DNA of 64,000 nt, taken from positions 1 through 64,000 of the forward strand of contig DASYXT010000018.1 in NCBI GenBank assembly GCA_035934555.1, in the 5' to 3' direction. This document shows, piece after piece, positions 1-8,894 of the stretch (its first letter is position 1; each line of letters opens with the position of its first letter). The position numbers and the translations under genes were made by a program. This DNA comes from DASYXT01 sp035934555. GTDB lineage: Bacteria; Verrucomicrobiota; Verrucomicrobiia; Limisphaerales; UBA8199. The notes under the pieces are model-generated. The model had not been told where the DNA came from. It made no database searches and saw nothing but the letters and a program-made list of their open reading frames with translations.

Positions 1-45
1 GGCCTGCTGTTCGGCGGTGACAATCGGTCGATGTTTAGTCTTCAT
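1..45 (-). CDS. 5' end of an unidentified gene running off the left edge
   Basis: On the minus strand an ATG at 45 opens a frame of 15 codons, MKTKHRPIVTAEQQA, that stays open to the window edge. A G-rich stretch lies just upstream as a possible ribosome binding site. The residues are too few to assign a family. It is reported only because the frame is open and well composed; it may equally be chance. Confidence 0.25.
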   Translation of the reverse strand, partial: MKTKHRPIVTAEQQA

Positions 46-529
46 TGGCCCCACAGGTAAAAAAAGTGCGGGCCAATGTCCAGCTCAAATAAACAGGGAT
101 TTGCTTTTCAGTGACTTACCTGTGTTTTGACTCCGCCATAACGGAGACACGGTCGTACTGACAAGATGCGCCCCGCCTCACCACGTAACGACAAGACGTT
201 TGACTTCGTCCCGCGGGTTGATACCCTCTCGTTGCTCGGTGACGGAACGTTTCTTCTGCAGGGTTCTTCACCCTCACCTCCTTGGCGTCTGTCACCGGGC
301 GCTCCGCATCGAACCTCGAGGGAACTTCATTGCGGCGTTTCAGAGGTGGTTGCTTGAAAACGCGGCACCCGGTACACCACCCGCACGGCCTGCTGATCAC
401 CCCGCGATCTTGCTTGATTTTCCAGGTTCAATCTGCTCCTCTGGGGGCGGCCCTCAAGCCAGGAACCTCGCAGCCAATCTCGTGCGACAAACAATCCAAC
501 CCCTCGAACCAGGCCCCCTGCGCAACCAC
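46..529. other. Intergenic stretch without a recognisable gene
   Basis: Short frames exist on both strands, but none has recognisable protein features. The in-frame ATG at 200 would add 110 residues of low-complexity, non-signal-like sequence to the NHL protein that follows, so that stretch is left out of the gene. No RNA gene or strong repeat was seen. Confidence 0.4.
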
Positions 530-3298
530 GTGCGACCCTTTCGGCCCGCACTGCTCAGCCTCGGCTTTACCGGCTTGATATGGCTCACCACGATTTCGCT
601 CGCTTCGCCTCAAGAGCAGTACGCAGAGCCTTACACATTTGTCACCTTGGCCGGCCGCTACCAAACAGGAATCCCCTTATACCCCGTGGGCGGCTACGCC
701 GACGGCACAGGGACAAACGCGCTTTTCAGCTATCCTTCGGGCCTCGCAGTGGACAAAACCGGCAATCTCTTCGTAACCGATTCGTACAACTCCCTCATTC
801 GCCGGGTCTCTCCAGTGCGTGAACACGGCCAAACCAACTGGGTGGTCACCACAATCGCCGGCCGGATCATCGTCGGAGATGGGTACATCAGTGGCGGATA
901 CGCGGACGGAGTCGGCACAAACGCCCTATTCAACTGGCCGAACGGCATCGCCTTGGATGGCGCCGGCAGGCTGTATGTCGCAGATGCAGACAATTGCGTT
1001 ATCCGAATGCTCACTCCAACTCCAACTCAGGATTCGAAGGACACTAACTGGGTGGTGACAACCCTGGCTGGACAGTTCGGAACTCGCGGCCACCGGGATG
1101 GAACCAACACGGACGCGACATTCGAGCTTCCGACTGGAATCGCAATCGACCCCGCTGGCGACCTAACTGTCTCTGACAATTCCCCAGGCGTTCTCCGCCG
1201 CATCAAACATCAGGGCACCAACTGGATCGTAACCACGGTGGCTGGCGCCGGCACCGCCCCCTGGGATATCAACAATCCATTAGCGGATGGCCTTGGTACC
1301 AATGCTCAATTTCAATTCCTCGGCGGAGTAACGGTTGACGCATTCGGGGATACCTTTGTGGCTGACCCCGGGAACAACGCCATTCGCAAAGTATCTCCAG
1401 TGGGAACAGATTGGCTTGTCACGACATTAGCCGGAGGCGGCCCTAGCCTTGGGCTGCTTCTGGACGGCCCTCGCGGCTTCGGTTTCTTCGCTTGGCCCGA
1501 AGGCGTCGCCGTTGACCCCTCGGGACGAGTGTTTGTCGCGGACACTGGCAACGCCGCAATCCGCAAGGTAACCCCCGATGGAATCGTCAGCACAATAGCT
1601 GGCAGGGAGTCCGGCGCGGCGGACGGCACTGGGACTGGCGCCTTGTTCAGATCCCCAGTGGGAATCGCCACTGGCCCGGACGGCAGACTTTATGTCGTGG
1701 ACCACATCAACGGCAACATTCGCATGGGCTGGCCGTATGAACCTCCTCCTCAGCCCGGGATTCACGGTCCACCCGAAATCATCACCCAACCCCAGAGTCA
1801 AACTGTGGCAGCCACCTACGACGCCCTGTTCTCCGTAGCGATTACCAACGCTCATGCCGCCGTTTATCAGTGGCGCAAGGACGATCGGGATATTCCAGGA
1901 GCAACCAACGCCGTTTTGAGCATCACAAACGTGGACTTGTCAGACTCAGGCACTTACCAAGTCCTCGTTTCGCTCCGTCGAGAGACCCACCCTCACCCAA
2001 ACCCGCACACGCTTCAAAGCGCACCTGCTTCCCTGAGGGTCATCATGCCTTACACCTTCACCAGCTTGGCGGGCTGGCTTGAACCCGGATTGACTAATGG
2101 GACAGGAAACCAAGCCAGGTTTGATTTTCCAATGGGCATGGCCATCGATGGCCAAGGGACAGTTTACCTCTCCGATTACGCCAATTCCGTGCTCCGGGCA
2201 ATTACGCGCTCGGGAGTCGTCAGTACCCTCACACCTTGGGAGACAAGTGGACCCGGCGTGCCGCTCGGCGGTCGTCCAGCATCATTCACTCTACCTACGG
2301 GGCTGGCCATTGATCGAGGCGGGAATCTCTACCTCGCCTCTTTCGACCACACCATCAAAAAACTGACATTCATGGGCACTAACTGGCTCGTCAGCACCAT
2401 TGCCGGAATCCCGTTCAGTCCTGGCGCCGCCGATGGCATCGGTCCCCAGGCACGCTTTTATTCTCCCATCGGACTCGCCATCGATTCCGCCACCAACTTG
2501 TATGTGGTGGATAGCCTGAATTCTACCGTGCGAAAAATCACGCCACTCGGCGCGGATTGGTACGTGACCACCTTGGCGGGAACGCCAGGTGTTTCGGGGT
2601 TGAATGACGGCACGAATGGAGACGCCCAATTCACTTTCCCAAGGGGCATAGCCGTGAATTCTGTAGGAGACCTGTTCGTGGCCGACCTTGGCAACCACGC
2701 GATTCGACACATTACACCAGCCGGAGTCGTCACCACCATAGCGGGTTCGAGAACAAACATCGGTTCTGCCGATGGGTACCGCAATGCGGCTCAGTTCCTT
2801 TTTCCCTCATGGGTCGTAATTGACGACGCCGGCGCCCTGTACGTGGCCGACCACTACAACAGCGCCATCCGGCGGGTGGTCCAGTCCGGCACGAATTGGC
2901 TTGTGACCACAATCGCCGGTCATGCTGGCCACGAAGGCCAGGCAGACGGAACTGGCAACGGCGTGCAGTTTGTGTTCCCCGGCTCAATCGCCCTCGACGG
3001 TGCTGGCAATCTTTATGTCGCCGACGCCTTCAATATAATTCGCAAAGGGTGGAGGGCCGATGCTCCACCTGCCATTGTCGTGAGCCCTCCCGTAATTTCC
3101 CCGGGCGCGATCCAACTCGACTTCGCCCTCTCGACAGGCCCAGCAACGTCGTTCACCTTGCTCCAAAGCGATCAGCCTGGCGGCGAATGGTCCCGCGCGC
3201 CAGCCATTCTCACCACAAACGTGCCCGGCGTCTCCTATTCGTTCACCCTCCCGCAGCCCCAGCTTCCAGCCCGGTTTTACCGGGTTCGCATCCCCTAA
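530..3298 (+). CDS. Exported NHL-repeat / Ig-like beta-propeller protein
   Basis: A secreted protein of about 922 residues. The GTG at 530 is chosen because it is followed directly by a signal-peptide-like segment (VRPFRPALLSLGFTGLIWLT) ending near LASPQEQ. At least five NHL-type repeats follow, with the recurring pattern 'LADG.GTNA.F..P.GIAVD..G.L.VAD..N..IR.V...G.VTT.AG'. An Ig-like domain (about residues 415-500, 'QPQSQTVAATYDALFSV') separates them from a second set of about five repeats. The last ~80 residues form a beta-rich module ending RFYRVRIP, a terminus shared with other exported proteins in this window. NHL propellers usually bind proteins or ligands; no catalytic site is visible. 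The start is uncertain, since an ATG at 200 is also in frame. Confidence 0.85.
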   Translation: MRPFRPALLSLGFTGLIWLTTISLASPQEQYAEPYTFVTLAGRYQTGIPLYPVGGYADGTGTNALFSYPSGLAVDKTGNLFVTDSYNSLIRRVSPVREHGQTNWVVTTIAGRIIVGDGYISGGYADGVGTNALFNWPNGIALDGAGRLYVADADNCVIRMLTPTPTQDSKDTNWVVTTLAGQFGTRGHRDGTNTDATFELPTGIAIDPAGDLTVSDNSPGVLRRIKHQGTNWIVTTVAGAGTAPWDINNPLADGLGTNAQFQFLGGVTVDAFGDTFVADPGNNAIRKVSPVGTDWLVTTLAGGGPSLGLLLDGPRGFGFFAWPEGVAVDPSGRVFVADTGNAAIRKVTPDGIVSTIAGRESGAADGTGTGALFRSPVGIATGPDGRLYVVDHINGNIRMGWPYEPPPQPGIHGPPEIITQPQSQTVAATYDALFSVAITNAHAAVYQWRKDDRDIPGATNAVLSITNVDLSDSGTYQVLVSLRRETHPHPNPHTLQSAPASLRVIMPYTFTSLAGWLEPGLTNGTGNQARFDFPMGMAIDGQGTVYLSDYANSVLRAITRSGVVSTLTPWETSGPGVPLGGRPASFTLPTGLAIDRGGNLYLASFDHTIKKLTFMGTNWLVSTIAGIPFSPGAADGIGPQARFYSPIGLAIDSATNLYVVDSLNSTVRKITPLGADWYVTTLAGTPGVSGLNDGTNGDAQFTFPRGIAVNSVGDLFVADLGNHAIRHITPAGVVTTIAGSRTNIGSADGYRNAAQFLFPSWVVIDDAGALYVADHYNSAIRRVVQSGTNWLVTTIAGHAGHEGQADGTGNGVQFVFPGSIALDGAGNLYVADAFNIIRKGWRADAPPAIVVSPPVISPGAIQLDFALSTGPATSFTLLQSDQPGGEWSRAPAILTTNVPGVSYSFTLPQPQLPARFYRVRIP

Positions 3299-3526
3299 CC
3301 AGCCCGCCCAGCCCGATCAGGCTCACACCACGCGATACCACACTTTGGTCCGGCGCAGGCTCCCAGTCGCTTTTAGATTGAGGCCTCTCTCTGCCCTACT
3401 ACGTCCTCCCTAATTCCACTCCCCGCTCCCTGTCCCGCGCTCCCGAAGTCCCCAAGCTCATAGCCTCTAGCGCCGGCAGCGCACCCGGATCACGCTAACG
3501 CCGCAGTGGTCGTCCAGTGCTCCAGT

Positions 3527-3619
3527 CCGCCATTGTTACTCGAACCTAATGTACCCATGCCCCATCCTGCCCCCTCACCGTGCCTTGACAGGTCGCGCTT
3601 TCCCGTGCCGGCAACCGGC
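3527..3619 (-). repeat. 93-bp direct repeat, copy A, with truncated gene start
   Basis: This segment is nearly identical to 4737-4831. Read on the minus strand it carries a G-rich ribosome-binding-like stretch and an ATG at 3558 that starts MGTLGSSNNGG, matching the start of the small gene at 4448-4768 (MGTLRSKNNGG). Here the frame closes after 22 codons at 3490, so copy A holds only the upstream region and first ~11 codons of that gene. The two copies bracket the response regulator gene. Confidence 0.7.
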
Positions 3620-3741
3620 ACTCCAACACGCACGATTTGCGCACGATTGTTCCAGAAACTGGACACCCGAGAGCACCACCGCACCTCGGCCGCACCTCCC
3701 ACCGGGCGCAATCTTGGTCTCCCATATGCTTGCATACCCCC

Positions 3742-4377
3742 ATGCCCCTCGAAAGCATTCTGATCGCCGAAGACGATCCAGGCTGTGCTGAAGACCTGCA
3801 ATATCGGTTGAAGCACCTGGATTACCGAGTCACCGGCCTGACTTCAAAGGGCCTGGGTGCACTCGCCATCGCTCAGCGGCATAAACCCGACCTCGTCCTC
3901 ATGGACATTCAACTCCGCGGCGGACTGGACGGCATCCAAACCGCTGAACGAATGCACGAACTGCAGCTCCCGGTTGTCTTCGTCACTGGCCACTGCGAAG
4001 GGCCGGTATTCGAACGCGCCAAGTGCGCCGACCCGAGCGGCTATGTCGTCAAACCCTACCAAACCGCCGAACTCAAGGCCTCCATCGAGCTTGCGCTTCA
4101 CCGGCACAAGACCGACCAACAGCGCCAGAAGGAACTCCGAGAGCTAAAGCACGCCGTTGCCGAGGCAAAAACTCTAAATGGCCTGTTGTCCATCTGCGGA
4201 TATTGCAAAAAAATCAGAGAACCGGAGGGGACCTGGAAACAAATTGAGGTTTACCTGATGCAGCACACCAAAGCCTCTTTTACTCACGGCATGTGCCCTC
4301 ACTGTTTTGAAGCGGTGAAGCGCAAGTTGGAAGCCGTTGAACGTGGCGAGTCGGGTCCCGCGCTCGTAATCGGTTAA
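3742..4377 (+). CDS. Response regulator with a C-terminal paired-CxxC module
   Basis: A 211-residue protein. The ATG at 3742 is chosen because MPLESILIAEDD is the canonical first strand of a receiver domain; the upstream in-frame extension is unlike any receiver. Visible receiver residues are D10/D11, phospho-acceptor D55 in LVLMDIQL, T82 in VFVTGH and K104 in VVKPYQ. A helical linker (about 120-148) leads to a module with C152-x2-C155 (ICGYCKKIRE) and C185-x2-C188 (HGMCPHC). This CGYCKKIR...HGxCPxC pattern recurs at the ends of many bacterial sensor and receiver proteins and looks like a metal-binding site, though its role is not established. There is no DNA-binding or enzymatic output domain, and no histidine kinase is adjacent. 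Confidence 0.85.
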   Translation: MPLESILIAEDDPGCAEDLQYRLKHLDYRVTGLTSKGLGALAIAQRHKPDLVLMDIQLRGGLDGIQTAERMHELQLPVVFVTGHCEGPVFERAKCADPSGYVVKPYQTAELKASIELALHRHKTDQQRQKELRELKHAVAEAKTLNGLLSICGYCKKIREPEGTWKQIEVYLMQHTKASFTHGMCPHCFEAVKRKLEAVERGESGPALVIG

Positions 4378-4447
4378 TCACGGCTCCAGCCATCTTCTCT
4401 ACCGCTTGCCCGCCCCCGACGTGCCAGCCGTGTCCCCGCGCCGCCAA

Positions 4448-4768
4448 TCATACGACTCTCACGGCCCGCACCTTACCTTTCCAGAATTCGTTCGTCGCCT
4501 TCCGAGCCCGTGCTGCCGCCTGCTTTTTGTCGGTGAACACGGCCAGGCGCTGACGTACCTCTGCAAAGCGCGGCTCCCTGTGATCCTCCAACCCGCAGAA
4601 GACACCCGCCATCCACAGCAGCGTCCCGTCCGGGTCCTTCGGTATGCCCTTTGCCATCCACAACGCCTCCTTCTTCTCCGCGTCCCCGAACTGCTTTCGC
4701 TTAGGAACCATCTCCACGCACCACAACTCCGGCACCCCGCCATTATTCTTCGAACGCAATGTACCCAT
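4448..4768 (-). CDS. Small uncharacterised protein
   Basis: A 106-residue frame (MGTLRSKNNGGVPELW...) rich in charged residues, with a predicted soluble helical centre and a basic C-terminus (KKQAAARARKATNEFWKGKV). It starts inside repeat copy B, where a GAGGGGG stretch precedes the ATG by about 13 bases. The beginning of the same frame is present, truncated, in copy A at 3558-3490, which suggests a duplicated gene of which only one copy survives intact. I do not recognise the family. An antisense frame covers part of the same stretch but looks less protein-like. Confidence 0.5.
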   Translation of the reverse strand: MGTLRSKNNGGVPELWCVEMVPKRKQFGDAEKKEALWMAKGIPKDPDGTLLWMAGVFCGLEDHREPRFAEVRQRLAVFTDKKQAAARARKATNEFWKGKVRAVRVV

Positions 4769-4831
4769 GCCCGCGATACTGCCCCCTCACCGTGCCTTGA
4801 CAAGTCGCGCTTTCCCGTGCCGGCAACCGGC
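4737..4831 (-). repeat. ~93-bp direct repeat, copy B
   Basis: Second copy of the repeat at 3527-3619; the shared core contains GTACCCATGCCC and CCCCTCACCGTGCCTTGACA on the plus strand. On the minus strand it supplies the upstream region and first codons of the gene at 4448-4768. Between 4832 and 5076 nothing recognisable was seen. Confidence 0.7.
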
Positions 4832-5076
4832 CATCACCCATGAACCGGCGGCAGCCCTATCAGGCAAAGTGTCAGCAACACTGCCAGTGAAACTGCCAGT
4901 AATCGCACTCAATCCGTTAAGAACAATAGTTGCGAGTTAGAGTAAATACTGCTTGCTTATCATCATAAACTCAGCTACTCTCGCTTAGCTGAATCAGTGC
5001 AGCTCGTTCAATTCTGACCGTTGGCTCCAGCTTCTAAAGGCTCGAACCCCCGAGCGATCTTCAACAAACAACTCGC

Positions 5077-6405
5077 ATGCGCCGCGCGAAACCAACTGCA
5101 TCTGCACCGACCCTTTCGAAGGAGCGGATTCTACAACACTGGTCCCACCTTTGCACGGGTATTGGCGAGCGCCGGGCCGGGAGCGCGGGAGATCGAGCTG
5201 CCGCAGATTACATCCTCGAGCAGTTTCGTGCTGCGGGGCTCAGAGCGGTCCATGAGGAGTCGTTCCCGTGCGTTTCGGTACTGAACGCCAGGGCAGATGT
5301 GGCCATAGGGAATGCCGCCGCTCTGAAAAGCGTGCCGGCGCGCGTGCTGGCCGGTTCGCCGGCCACGGCTGGTTCGGGCCCCGTCGAGAGCGAGTTGGTC
5401 TGGATTGAGATGCCGGAGCAGGCTGAGCGTCTGCGCCAGGCTGGGCTGCGTGGTAAAATCGTCGTGCTGTTCGGGCCGATGCCCACGCGGGCGGAGTGGC
5501 ATCAGCGTTTGGTAAAGGCCCAACCGGCAGCCGTGATCCACGTCGATGACCGGTTGCCGTTCGAATGGGTGAAGGATGATGGGGTGTACCCGGCCTGGGC
5601 GAGGCGCTACGGCATGCCGCCCACCATCACTGTTCCGTTTCGAGCGGCATGGGAATTACGCAAGCGCGGCGCCAATCGCGCGCGGGTCTTGGCCGCGGTA
5701 GAACTTAAAACGACCACTTCGCAGAATGTCGTGGGCGACCTCCCCGGACGCCGGCCGGACTTGCCACTCATTGTGTTAGGCGCGCACCACGATACGCAAT
5801 GCAACAATACCGGCGCGGACGATAACGGCTCGGGTGTGGTGGCTCTGCTGGAATTGGCTGTACTGCTCGGCCCGGACAAGCCGCTCCGCAGCATCCGCCT
5901 GATCTCCTTCGGCGCGGAAGAGCAACTGTCGGTCGGCTCGGCTTGTTACGCGGCCGCGCACAGGCGGGAGATGGGCTCGTTCGGCGCGGTGTTGAACCTG
6001 GACAGCGTCTCGTCGCCCCTGGGCCACCATTGGCTCATCCGGGCCGGGTCCAACCGGTTTGGGGCCTGGCTGGTGAAACGGCTGGGCCAGGCAGGGCTCG
6101 AAGTGGCTGAGCGGACTGCCACCATGCCCTTCGCCGATCATTTCCCGTTCTCCGCGTTCGGCATTCCGTCTGTGACGTTCATGCGGCCCAACATGGACGG
6201 CGGTATGCGCTGGCAACACCACAGCGCTCAGGATGCTCTGGATAACGTGTCCGCAGATGAGCTGATGCGGGTGGTCCGTGCCGTGAGCGGGGTGACAGGC
6301 CAATTGGCCCGAACTGCGCACTGGCCATTCCGGCGCGGGCTGGCCCGCGAGCAACGCGCCGAAACAGCCCGGATGGCCAAAGAGCTGTTTGGACTCAGGG
6401 CGTAA
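5077..6405 (+). CDS. M28-family zinc aminopeptidase
   Basis: A 442-residue protein of the M28 di-zinc peptidase family (aminopeptidase Y/S-like). In order: an N-terminal 'GSAGDRAAADYILEQFRAAG' segment typical of these enzymes; an inserted PA-like region (about 90-200); then the catalytic domain. Visible metal and catalytic residues are the HHDT motif (near 237-240), the bridging aspartate in GADDNGSG (near 247), the Glu pair in FGAEEQ (near 281-282), the Asp in LNLDS (near 309), and the final His in WQHHSAQD (near 381). No signal peptide is obvious, so it may be cytoplasmic. It stands alone, with convergent genes on its 3' side. Confidence 0.88.
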   Translation: MRRAKPTASAPTLSKERILQHWSHLCTGIGERRAGSAGDRAAADYILEQFRAAGLRAVHEESFPCVSVLNARADVAIGNAAALKSVPARVLAGSPATAGSGPVESELVWIEMPEQAERLRQAGLRGKIVVLFGPMPTRAEWHQRLVKAQPAAVIHVDDRLPFEWVKDDGVYPAWARRYGMPPTITVPFRAAWELRKRGANRARVLAAVELKTTTSQNVVGDLPGRRPDLPLIVLGAHHDTQCNNTGADDNGSGVVALLELAVLLGPDKPLRSIRLISFGAEEQLSVGSACYAAAHRREMGSFGAVLNLDSVSSPLGHHWLIRAGSNRFGAWLVKRLGQAGLEVAERTATMPFADHFPFSAFGIPSVTFMRPNMDGGMRWQHHSAQDALDNVSADELMRVVRAVSGVTGQLARTAHWPFRRGLAREQRAETARMAKELFGLRA

Positions 6406-6471
6406 CAACGGCTGCGCGTTGCACTAAGGGAATTGTGGATCGTCAAACGCGTTAAGCTGGTCGAACCGAGG

Positions 6472-7335
6472 CTACTTTATGGCCGCGGCTTTGCCTTCCG
6501 AACCCACGGCGCGAATGATGTCTTTGATGTCCTCTTTGAGTTTATCCTTGGCGGCGCGCATGATCCGCCACGCATGCTGCTCGTGGTCGAGCGTGCGGGT
6601 GCATTCGTTGAAATACTGGATGTAATTCATCCGCAGCCCTTCGCCGAAGTTAATCTTGGTCATGCCGGCCTTGACGCTTTTGGAGATGTCGGCCAAGGAG
6701 ACGCCGCAAGTGCCGTGCAGGACCAGGGGCGGTTTGATGGCTGCTGCGAGGTTTTTGATCAGGTCAAAATCAATCCCGTGCTGCTCTTTGAAAATGCCGT
6801 GAGTGGTGCCGACCGCCACCGCCAATAAATCCACATCGACTTGCGACGCGAATTCCGTGGCCTCTTCGACGCTGACGGTCGGCGCGCGCTGGCTGGAAGC
6901 ATCCGAGCTTTTGATGATATGGCCGATCTCCGCCTCGACGCTAATGCCCAAGGGCCGCACAAATTTAATAATCTCCCGGGTGCCGCGCACGTTGGCCTCG
7001 AGCGGTTGGTCGGCGTAATCAATCATGACGCTGGTGAAGCCCGCGCGAACGGCGCGCAGGACCGAGGCTGGGCTCTTGCCGTGGTCCAATGCGATGGCCA
7101 CGGGCACGGTCATTTCTGCAGCAAGGAATTTGATTAACTGCGCGGCGTAATCGAACCCGCGGTACTCCAGATTAGGCTCATAACATTGAATGATGAGGGG
7201 CGATTGAAGCTCCTCGGCTGCTTCGATAATCGCGCGGCCGATGTCGTAGGTGCCGCCGTTGTTGTTGAGGGCAGGAATGGCGAAGCCTTTCGCGGCCGCC
7301 TGGTCACAGAGTTGTTTCGCATTGTAGAACTTCAT
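6472..7335 (-). CDS. Class II fructose/tagatose-bisphosphate aldolase-like protein
   Basis: A 287-residue TIM-barrel aldolase of the class II (zinc) FbaA/GatY/KbaY family. The ATG at 7335 gives MKFYNAKQLCDQAAAKGFAI, the standard start. Zinc and substrate motifs are visible: ALDHGKS, EAEIGHI, VGTTHGIF, LVLHGTCGV and MTKINFGEGLR. It is the last gene of a minus-strand operon, with a 40-bp gap to the symporter and an isomerase-like gene before that. The expected reaction is retro-aldol cleavage of a ketose phosphate to a triose phosphate. The context fits breakdown of an imported sugar rather than glycolysis, but the exact substrate cannot be read from sequence. Confidence 0.88.
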   Translation of the reverse strand: MKFYNAKQLCDQAAAKGFAIPALNNNGGTYDIGRAIIEAAEELQSPLIIQCYEPNLEYRGFDYAAQLIKFLAAEMTVPVAIALDHGKSPASVLRAVRAGFTSVMIDYADQPLEANVRGTREIIKFVRPLGISVEAEIGHIIKSSDASSQRAPTVSVEEATEFASQVDVDLLAVAVGTTHGIFKEQHGIDFDLIKNLAAAIKPPLVLHGTCGVSLADISKSVKAGMTKINFGEGLRMNYIQYFNECTRTLDHEQHAWRIMRAAKDKLKEDIKDIIRAVGSEGKAAAIK

Positions 7336-7375
7336 AGGCACTGTCGGGTTTGGTTTGGTAATGGCGTCGCCGGCT

Positions 7376-8884
7376 TCAGGTGGACTCAAGGTCGTCCTGG
7401 CAAATTGCGGGAAAAGTACGAGCGGCGTGGAGCATTGGCTCGCCTTCGATGGCGCGGCGCTGGTTCGCCATCGATTGGGCCACTTCGGCAAAGCTGCGCG
7501 TGGTTGGCGCAGTCAGGGTGCTGAGGGCGAAATGCGCAAGGAATCCCGCGATGGTCGCGACAACCACCGGGTCATTCCAAAGGCGGAGCTGGAAATGCGC
7601 AAGTTTCAGTGTGACGGAGACCAGCGGCGTCGTGACCAGGGCGGCCAGGGCGCCCTGCCAGGTTGCGCGCCGCCAGAACCGGCCCACCAGAATAATGACG
7701 GCCAGGCCACTCATGGTGATCGGCAGGAACCCGAGAACAAAATCCACTATCGTTCCCGTATAGAGGCCCAGGGTGGTGGACAGGATGAAAGCGCAGACCA
7801 AAGCCCAGCGCACCGCAGCTATGGGGTTTCGTGGATAAAGGCCGGTGACCAGCGGGTAGATGTGCCGGACAAAGAAAGTGCCGGCCGCAGTCGCGCAAGC
7901 GTTGGCGGCCGACGACATCCCCGAGAAGACCGACACCACGACAAAGCCCGCCAGCCACGGCGGCAACACCTTGGCCACCAGCCACGGCAGTGTGTCGTCC
8001 GGCCCGTTGAGTTTGGGATTCAGATGGAACGTGTACATCCCGGTAATGCCGATGACCACCGAGAACAACATCACAAGCACACCGGAGACCACCATGCTCC
8101 ATTTGGCGCCGGTTTCCGTCCGGGCACTGTACATAGTCAGCCTCCGTCCGGGATCGGCGATGACGCCTAACACCAGCGCCACCAGGATGCTCAGAACTTT
8201 GCCCCCACCGAGAGAATCGATCCCCAGGAAGCTGAAGTACTCGGCCGGCACGCCCTGGCGCAACCCTGCCAGGCCGCCGGAAGTCCTCAGCGCCGAATAG
8301 GTGAGAAACCCAAAACCGCAGAACAGGATGAGGGTTTGCAGCACGTCGGTATAGACGACCGATTTGAGGCCGCCCGGAATGGAAATCATCGCTTTAATAA
8401 ACCCTGACAGCACGGTACAGATGTGATGCGGCAGGCCCGTCACCGCGACCAGCACCGCCGCCCCGCCCATGATCTGGACCGTCAACCAGCACAGTTGCGA
8501 CAAAAACAAGGTGACGTTTGCGAACTCAACTACCGCGCGATTCCCGCCGTAGTAGCACGCCACCTCTTCGCTCAGCGTCATGAACTGGAAACGGCGCATC
8601 CCGGCGAAAGCGAACCCGGTCAAGGTTGTGCCCAGTCCCAAACCGATGGGGTAAGCGCAGCCGGCCCAACCGTGGCGATACGCCAGGCCCGAGCCGCCGA
8701 TGATCACCCCAGTGCCGATGCACGTGCCGACAATGGTCCCAATCAGAACCCAAACGGGCAACCCGCGGCCTGCGACCAGGTAATCGGCGGCGCGCTTGAC
8801 GCGGGCCATCCAGAAGAGCGACACCATGAGCATCAAGACCGCGTACAGCAGCAGTCCGATCGCAATGGCCAAACGAGTGCTCAC
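7376..8884 (-). CDS. Sodium:solute symporter (SSS family)
   Basis: A 502-residue integral membrane protein with about 13 hydrophobic segments and the SSS-family pattern: 'RAADYLVAGRGLPVW', an unwound first-helix region 'GTCIGTGVIIGGSG', and 'GGLKSVVYTDVLQTLILF'. The GTG at 8884 (VSTRLAIAIGLLLYAVLMLM) is preferred; it lies 10 bp after the stop of the upstream isomerase-like gene and begins at the first membrane helix, whereas the longer frame adds a basic tail read from the previous gene. It probably imports a sugar or related organic solute with Na+ for the flanking isomerase and aldolase. Confidence 0.87.
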   Translation of the reverse strand: MSTRLAIAIGLLLYAVLMLMVSLFWMARVKRAADYLVAGRGLPVWVLIGTIVGTCIGTGVIIGGSGLAYRHGWAGCAYPIGLGLGTTLTGFAFAGMRRFQFMTLSEEVACYYGGNRAVVEFANVTLFLSQLCWLTVQIMGGAAVLVAVTGLPHHICTVLSGFIKAMISIPGGLKSVVYTDVLQTLILFCGFGFLTYSALRTSGGLAGLRQGVPAEYFSFLGIDSLGGGKVLSILVALVLGVIADPGRRLTMYSARTETGAKWSMVVSGVLVMLFSVVIGITGMYTFHLNPKLNGPDDTLPWLVAKVLPPWLAGFVVVSVFSGMSSAANACATAAGTFFVRHIYPLVTGLYPRNPIAAVRWALVCAFILSTTLGLYTGTIVDFVLGFLPITMSGLAVIILVGRFWRRATWQGALAALVTTPLVSVTLKLAHFQLRLWNDPVVVATIAGFLAHFALSTLTAPTTRSFAEVAQSMANQRRAIEGEPMLHAARTFPAICQDDLEST

Positions 8885-8894
8885 GGCTGCACCA

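Noticed and set aside
116..400. 94-codon minus-strand frame
   Set aside because: Basic, Cys/Arg-rich, no family signal, overlaps the region before the NHL gene; looks like a chance frame in GC-rich DNA.
4406..4843. 145-codon plus-strand frame (Pro/Leu/His-rich)
   Set aside because: Antisense to the more protein-like small gene at 4448-4768.
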